From: Methanomassiliicoccaceae archaeon UBA537
GTDB lineage: Archaea; Thermoplasmatota; Thermoplasmata; Methanomassiliicoccales; Methanomethylophilaceae
Length of the DNA stretch: 16,674 bases
Assembly (NCBI GenBank): GCA_002504495.1
Contig: DATC01000079.1
Span: 1 to 16,674, forward strand
Reading direction: 5' to 3'
The notes under the pieces were generated by a model, which did no database searches, was not told the DNA's origin, and was given only the letters and a program-made list of their open reading frames with translations. The position numbers and the translations under genes are program-made. The stretch's first letter is position 1. Every line of letters starts with the position of its first letter. This document shows positions 12,500 through 16,674 of the stretch, one piece after another.

Positions 12500-13503
12500 G
12501 CAACATTCTCTTCGTCCTGCTAGACGGAGCGGAGGACGACCCCTGCCCCCAGCTTGACGGAAAAAAGCCGATAGACGTGGCGGAGATGCCGTTTCTGGAA
12601 TCCAGGGTGAGGCATCGCTGCAGGACGACGGGGCGCGGATACACGCAGCTCTTCCTGAACGAGTTCTTCACGGGACATCCCCCGGAGATCGGTCGGGCGA
12701 CGCTCGAAGCCCTCGGCCTCGGCCTCCGCGTATCGGATCCGAAGAGGGTCGCCTACCGCCTCAGCCCCGTGCGGAGGACCGGCGACGGGATGGTCCACTG
12801 GTGCTACGACAACAAGGCCTTCGAGGACGAGCTCCAGGAGCGCGTCATGTCCCATCTGGACATCCTCTCCGGCCGCGACCCCGACATCAGGTTCTTCGTC
12901 GAGGGCAGATCGGTCCTGACGATGGAGTCCGACACCGTGCCCACGACCCCCGCTCCGCCTGTGGATGCGCCCTGGATCGATATAGACGGCCCCCTCGGCG
13001 AGCTCATCGACGCTGTGGCCGAGGACATGGACGGGATCACCGTCTATCCTTGGGGGTGCGGCAGGATGGGGCGCCAGTATCCCGGATTCGAAGGCATCCG
13101 CAATCTCACCGCGTTCTCCGACAGCCCCGCCTCCCTGGGGATATGCGCCTCGCTCGGCTACGACATCGAGCTGATAACCGGTCTGGAGGACAGGTTCCCG
13201 GCAGCCCGCGAGGCCTTGAAGCACGGCGACGTCTTCCTCCACGTGGACGAGGTGGACGAGTACAGCCACCAGAAGGATCCGTTCAAGAAGAAGGCCGTGC
13301 TGGAGGAGACGGACCGTCTCATGTCCAAATACTTCTCCGACGCGGACCGCATAGTCTATTTCGCCGACCACGGAACATCGTGCGTCACGGGAGAGCACAT
13401 CCTTACGGACGTCCCCGTATGGACGAGCTTCGACATCGGCGGAGAAGACGGGGAGATCCTGGATCTTCCCACCCTCGTGCCGAGGATCTGCAGCCACAGG
13501 TGA
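12496..13503 (+). CDS. ApgM-like alkaline-phosphatase-superfamily protein
   Basis: 335 residues resembling archaeal cofactor-independent phosphoglycerate mutase (ApgM). Metal-ligand positions are recognisable: D10 in VLLDGAED, D254 and H258 in HVDEVDEYSH, D291-H292 in FADHGTS, and H301 followed by DVPV. The segment that normally holds the nucleophilic serine (GSD..A in ApgM) reads GRGYTQLFLN here, so the serine is missing; T50 is the nearest candidate. The downstream EIGRATLEALGLG corresponds to the family's TGRGPLEALG region. It is therefore probably not a standard phosphoglycerate mutase. It is translationally coupled to hypF upstream (ATGA, with AAGGAGG five bases before the ATG) and lies five bases before cobT. 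A phosphatase or phosphotransferase role linked to cobalamin is possible but unproven. Confidence 0.72.
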   Translation: MSNILFVLLDGAEDDPCPQLDGKKPIDVAEMPFLESRVRHRCRTTGRGYTQLFLNEFFTGHPPEIGRATLEALGLGLRVSDPKRVAYRLSPVRRTGDGMVHWCYDNKAFEDELQERVMSHLDILSGRDPDIRFFVEGRSVLTMESDTVPTTPAPPVDAPWIDIDGPLGELIDAVAEDMDGITVYPWGCGRMGRQYPGFEGIRNLTAFSDSPASLGICASLGYDIELITGLEDRFPAAREALKHGDVFLHVDEVDEYSHQKDPFKKKAVLEETDRLMSKYFSDADRIVYFADHGTSCVTGEHILTDVPVWTSFDIGGEDGEILDLPTLVPRICSHR

Positions 13504-13507
13504 TACA

Positions 13508-14611
13508 ATGGATTTCGAACTGCCACCATCATTGAGCGTGTACGGGAACGAGAAGATCGCGAAGGACATCCTTTCCAGGATCTGGGGCGGGAGAGGCGTT
13601 TTCACCTGCACCGTCGCCAACACGAGGACGTCCACCATACCGGGCATCTCGGATGCGGGGGACACCCCCGAGCTCACCATGTTCACCGGTCCCGCGGACG
13701 CGGAGCTGCTGATCAACGGGAAGACCACCTGCATGAAGGGCATCCCGATCAACCCCGGAGGAATTCCTACTCCCGCCACCCTCACCATGGCCGCCCTGCA
13801 GCTGTCAGGGATGCCGTGCTACATAGTCAACGGAGGATGCTCCATAGAGCCCTACGTCCCCTACTTCGACATGGGCGGGGAGTGCGGAGACTTCATAACC
13901 ACCGGGAAGGCGGTGAAGAACGTCCGCAAGGAGTTCGAGAAGGGAGTCATGCTCGGAAGGATGCTCTCCAAAGGCAACGACTTCCTGGTCATCAGCGAGA
14001 GCTGCGCCGGAGGAACCACCACCGCGCTCGCGGTCATGCAGGCCATGGGAGTGGTGAAGGAGAACCTCGTCAGCAGCAGCTCTCCCAACAACCCCAAGGA
14101 GCTGAAGTCCAAGGTCGTCGCCGAGGCCCTTAAGGCCGCCGGGATCGAACCCGGAGACATGAAGGACGATCCTCTCGGAGCCATCGAATGCGTCGGCGAC
14201 CCCATGATGCCCGCGAACATCGGAATAGTGTGCGGTGCCGCCCCCAACATACCCGTGATCGTCGGAGGAGGAACCCAGATGGGAGCCGTCATGTCCGGCG
14301 TGGTGGCCCTTCATCCGGAGCTCGTCGGAAACTTCATGCAGGGGACGACCAGATGGCTCATGGACGATGCGAACTCCTCCATGAGGAGGATCATCGACGC
14401 CATATCCCCCGATGTCCCGTCGGTCTACGTCAACGTGGACTATTCCGGAAGCCCATACGAAGGGCTCCAGGCCTACGAATGGGGATTCATAAAGGAGGGA
14501 ACAGGCTGCGGAGGATCCTCCGTCGGGGCCATCGCGGCCTCCGCGGGAAGGATAACCGCCAAGGACCTCTCCGACAGGGTCGAGGAGATCTACAGGGGAA
14601 TCATGGGTTTC
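13508..14611 (+). CDS. cobT: Archaeal CobT, nicotinate-nucleotide:benzimidazole phosphoribosyltransferase, no stop codon at its natural end
   Basis: The conserved body is 368 residues, near the usual 350-370 for the archaeal form. It carries GPADAELLINGK (61-72), NPGGIPTPATLTMAAL (82-97) and ESCAGGTTTAL (164-174), plus a C-terminal EWGFIKEGTGCGGSSVGA region. CobT transfers the phosphoribosyl group of nicotinate mononucleotide to a lower-ligand base to give alpha-ribazole phosphate. Its Shine-Dalgarno, AGGTGAT at 13498-13504, contains the stop of the preceding gene, so the two are tightly linked. After the final helix (EEIYRGIMG) no stop occurs; the frame stays open to TAG at 14801-14803, antisense into cobY. 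No plus-strand stop in any frame occurs between 14600 and 14680. The rest of the nucleotide-loop pathway is encoded on the opposite strand just beyond. Confidence 0.9.
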
Positions 14612-14620
14612 GATTCCCCC

Positions 14621-14641
14621 GCATCGGACCGATCGCGATGC
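14621..14641. repeat. Inverted repeat at the cobT/cobY junction
   Basis: GCATCG at 14621-14626 pairs with CGATGC at 14636-14641 across nine bases. It lies in the 57-base gap between the two conserved gene bodies. It may be the remnant of a bidirectional terminator; the stem is short. Confidence 0.35.
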
Positions 14642-14668
14642 GTGCGCCGGGGCCTTGCGCGGCCGATC

Positions 14669-15268
14669 GAAGCACATGGCCCTGGCGAACTCCAGTTCCT
14701 CCGGGGTGTTGACGTTGACCGCCAGCTCCCTGGAGGACGTAGGATACAGGACCTCGTCCAGATAGTCGCCTGCGAGCGTACGGGAACGGTCCATTATGCA
14801 TAGTCCCGAAAGGACCCATTCCGTACCGTTCCATTCCCTCGTATAGGACGGGACTATCCCCAGGTCCGTGACGGTCTTCCTGTCGATCACGGCTATGGCG
14901 GAATCCATCGTCGACGGATCGAAGAAGTCCATGAATCCCTTCACCACCGCCGATGTTATGAGCGGCAGGTCGGAAGGGCATGTGAGGACGTATCCGCCCT
15001 GCATGGTCGCGAACGCCGTATGCAGATCGTCCATGAAGCTCTCGCCGGACGTGCGTATCGTCTCCACCCCGCATTCCTTCAGATGCCTCTCGGTCTCCAA
15101 GGTGTTGGAGCTCACGGAGACGAGGACGCGGTCGATTCCAGGAACGGATGCCAGAGCATCCACGACGCGGTCGATGGTGTGCATGCCTCCTACGATCTGC
15201 ATCGGCTTCTCTATACCGCAGCGGCCCATCCTCGTGCCCTTGCCTCCGGCGTTGATCAGTGCCTCCAT
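14669..15268 (-). CDS. cobY: CobY, GTP:adenosylcobinamide-phosphate guanylyltransferase, no stop codon at its natural end
   Basis: A 200-residue conserved body, close to the 196 residues of the characterised methanogen enzyme. The nucleotidyltransferase loop INAGGKGTRMG (5-15) and EKPM (20-23) bind GTP, PSD at 98-100 contains the metal aspartate, and LAVNVNTPEELEFA (182-195) is the usual C-terminal motif. CobY is the archaeal replacement for the guanylyltransferase half of CobU and makes adenosylcobinamide-GDP, the substrate of CobS. The ATG lies four bases after the cobS stop, with GGTGAT over that stop acting as Shine-Dalgarno. No stop follows the natural end; the frame stays open to 13805, antisense through most of cobT. 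The feature is ended at residue 200 where family similarity fades. Confidence 0.9.
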
Positions 15269-15272
15269 GCGA

Positions 15273-16094
15273 TCACCACATGCAGATGGGTATGATGAGA
15301 GCCATGGCCGCGAACCTGCATATCTCGTGGGATGCGCCCAATACATCTCCGTTCACGAATCCGAACACCCTGTCGCACCTGCGGGCCATGAGGTATCCCA
15401 CGACCACAGAGGCGGCGACAGCGAAGGCGGGAGCCAGAACGGCGATCGAGAACTCGGCGTACAGGACGTTCTCGCCGAATATCAGGTTGAAGACCGCGAT
15501 CCCGATGACGGATATGACGATCCCCAGGACCAGGGATATGACGGAGGATCTGACGAGGGAGCCTACATCGGTCTGGGCGACCTGCCTTCCGGCCATCCCG
15601 TTGCTGGGCTCGCCGAAGGCGGCCGTGGCCACCTGGGCGTTCTTCACGGCTATCTCGACAATCGGCGCGAGGATCAGCAGGAATATCCCGGCCATGGTGT
15701 ACACGGAGAAGTTGAGAAGAGTGACGCACAGGGCGACCCCCAGACCTCCCGCTCCTATGAGCGTGTCCTTCAACGCCTTGACGTGGCGCTCCTGGGATCC
15801 GGCCACTATGGAGCCGTCCCCGAAATCCGCCAGGCCGTCGAAGTGGAGGAACCTGCTGCCGACGTACACGGTGGCCAGGACGGCCGCCGCAGAGAACATG
15901 GAGGATCCGAAGACCCCCTTCATCTGCAGCCATGAGAGGATCGCCAATTCGATGAGGACGATGAATCCTATCATCGCGCCGACGACGGGCGCCAGATGGA
16001 AGTGGGAGTCCATGGCGTCCATATCCTCCTGCGTCATGTCCGTGGGCCATATGGTGAAGAACGACACCATGGCCTTCAGAGCGGATCCGGCCAT
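15273..16094 (-). CDS. cobS: CobS, adenosylcobinamide-GDP ribazoletransferase (cobalamin synthase)
   Basis: 273 residues, an integral membrane enzyme that joins adenosylcobinamide-GDP with alpha-ribazole (or its phosphate) to give adenosylcobalamin. The signature HFDGLADFGDG (84-94) holds the conserved aspartates, and GFVNGDVLGASHEI (245-258) matches the C-terminal GDVLGA motif. Hydrophobic segments are at about 35-57, 64-82, 113-127, 130-150, 183-207, 214-236 and 259-273. The ATG at 16094 is preferred because GGGAGG lies six bases upstream, although it overlaps the preceding gene by 19 bases; an in-frame ATG at 16070 is a weaker alternative. It is the middle gene of the cbiS-like, cobS, cobY unit. 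The protein ends normally with TGA at 15273-15275. Confidence 0.95.
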   Translation of the reverse strand: MAGSALKAMVSFFTIWPTDMTQEDMDAMDSHFHLAPVVGAMIGFIVLIELAILSWLQMKGVFGSSMFSAAAVLATVYVGSRFLHFDGLADFGDGSIVAGSQERHVKALKDTLIGAGGLGVALCVTLLNFSVYTMAGIFLLILAPIVEIAVKNAQVATAAFGEPSNGMAGRQVAQTDVGSLVRSSVISLVLGIVISVIGIAVFNLIFGENVLYAEFSIAVLAPAFAVAASVVVGYLMARRCDRVFGFVNGDVLGASHEICRFAAMALIIPICMW

Positions 16095-16674
16095 CGGAGG
16101 CCTCCCGCGGCGGTCGCGAGGACAGCGACCATCCTGTCCATCAGGGCCCCTCCGTAGACAGGCTCCGTCCCCGTCATCGCCGCGAATCCGCGTACGATCA
16201 TATCGGAGAGCTCCGGTCTCCCGTCGGCGGAGAGCGAATCGGCACGGTCGGCGATGAACCACGCCTCGTCGAACGCGGCAGATACATCGGGCCTGTCTGT
16301 CAGCGCATCGAGACGGGACTCCATCTCCTCGATGCCGATATCTGATCCGGATATGCGGAGAAGATCGTCCGTCCCTATGCCCATCCTCGCCAGAATCTCC
16401 GTGACGCCCATCGGGATCGGATGCTCGTTGCGGACATCCAGCGCATGCCCTACTGCGGCCGAGACCGCCCTGGCGGTCGCGATGCCAATGTCGGAGCCGG
16501 TGCCGGTCCATGAGACGCGGTCCTCTCCGATCGGCGACAGGACCGCCATCGCATCGGACGTGGTCCCGGTCTCGCGGAAGCCGTGCTCCGCCATTGCGAC
16601 GGACTTTGCCTCCACCAAAGGGATCATCAGATTGATCTTCCCCTCCATGGTGAGCGGGATCGACGATATGGCGG
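16076..16674 (-). CDS. CbiS-like bifunctional CbiZ-CobZ protein, partial at right edge
   Basis: 198 codons are visible; the 5' end lies outside. The N-terminal part of the visible piece looks like adenosylcobinamide amidohydrolase CbiZ: ETGTTSDAMAVLS, then SWTGTGSDIGIATARAVSAAV. About 110 residues follow that CbiZ alone does not have. Their pattern (EILARMGIGTDDLLR, LDALTDRPDVSAAF, LSDMIVRGFAAMTGT, DRMVAVLATAAGGL) resembles the PgpA-like CobZ alpha-ribazole-phosphate phosphatase. A fusion of these two activities is known as CbiS in Methanopyrus kandleri. CbiZ removes the side chain of salvaged cobinamides, and CobZ prepares alpha-ribazole for CobS, which is encoded next with a 19-base overlap. 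CobZ acidic and basic catalytic residues are not obvious here, so that half is tentative. The ATG at 16646-16648 is internal, because coding similarity continues upstream of it. Confidence 0.72.
   Translation of the reverse strand, partial: AISSIPLTMEGKINLMIPLVEAKSVAMAEHGFRETGTTSDAMAVLSPIGEDRVSWTGTGSDIGIATARAVSAAVGHALDVRNEHPIPMGVTEILARMGIGTDDLLRISGSDIGIEEMESRLDALTDRPDVSAAFDEAWFIADRADSLSADGRPELSDMIVRGFAAMTGTEPVYGGALMDRMVAVLATAAGGLRWPDPL

Noticed and set aside
12496..13503. Calling this gene apgM, phosphoglycerate mutase
   Set aside because: The nucleophilic serine segment is not conserved and the operon context is not glycolytic, so only a superfamily name is justified.
12520..13788. Minus-strand open frame of 422 codons
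   Set aside because: Antisense of the ApgM-like and cobT genes in a GC-rich region; no recognisable domain.
3031..15346. Stop-codon reassignment or pyrrolysine read-through as the cause of the open junctions
   Set aside because: No in-frame TAG, TGA or TAA is crossed at the junctions; stops are simply absent, and other genes end normally in TGA or TAA.
1..16674. tRNA, rRNA, CRISPR array or insertion sequence
   Set aside because: No cloverleaf-like segment, regularly spaced direct repeats, transposase motif or terminal inverted repeats were seen; the intergenic gaps are short and accounted for.

Overview
The window looks like chromosomal DNA from a GC-rich archaeon. Supporting signs are the archaeal cobalamin nucleotide-loop genes (CobY type, archaeal CobT, and what looks like a CbiZ-CobZ fusion), the two subunits of the archaeal phosphomevalonate dehydratase (AcnX plus DUF126), and HypF. 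Several start codons also lie 25-28 bases from the centre of a TATA-like box, which suggests leaderless transcripts. A methanogen of the Thermoplasmatota, such as a relative of Methanomassiliicoccales, would fit, but that placement is inference.

Left part (1-4845). A DUF1846 protein runs off the left edge. Upstream of it on the minus strand is a tightly coupled three-gene unit: AcnX large subunit, a DUF126 small subunit fused to a Nudix hydrolase domain, and an ElaA-like GNAT acetyltransferase. The first two should form the dehydratase of the archaeal mevalonate route. A fluoride channel gene (crcB/Fluc) follows on the plus strand and meets an hxlR-type regulator tail to tail. Upstream of hxlR on the same strand is a degenerate metallo-beta-lactamase-like protein with palindromes in its promoter, and then a 54-residue cysteine-rich protein.

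Middle part (4979-10188). A large HKD-nuclease / SF2-helicase / DUF3427 protein, of a type often found in defence or repair contexts, meets a YbaK-type tRNA-editing protein tail to tail. An inorganic pyrophosphatase follows. It is separated by two strong hairpins from a convergent AAA_14/DUF4143 ATPase, which has a very AT-rich promoter and looks like an accessory gene.

Right part (10346-16674). A plus-strand operon, hypF - ApgM-like alkaline-phosphatase-superfamily protein - cobT, meets a minus-strand operon, cbiS-like (partial) - cobS - cobY. Together these would salvage cobinamide and assemble the cobalamin nucleotide loop.

The most unusual signal is a repeated one. At three of the four tail-to-tail gene pairs (crcB/hxlR, helicase/ybaK, cobT/cobY) neither gene has an in-frame stop codon where its conserved body ends, so each reads on into the antisense of its partner. 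At all three, the codon boundaries of the two strands coincide. The fourth pair (pyrophosphatase/ATPase) has ordinary stops and two hairpins. Recurrent loss of short intergenic segments, either in the assembly or in the genome, explains this best. It deserves a read-level check before anything more exotic is claimed.
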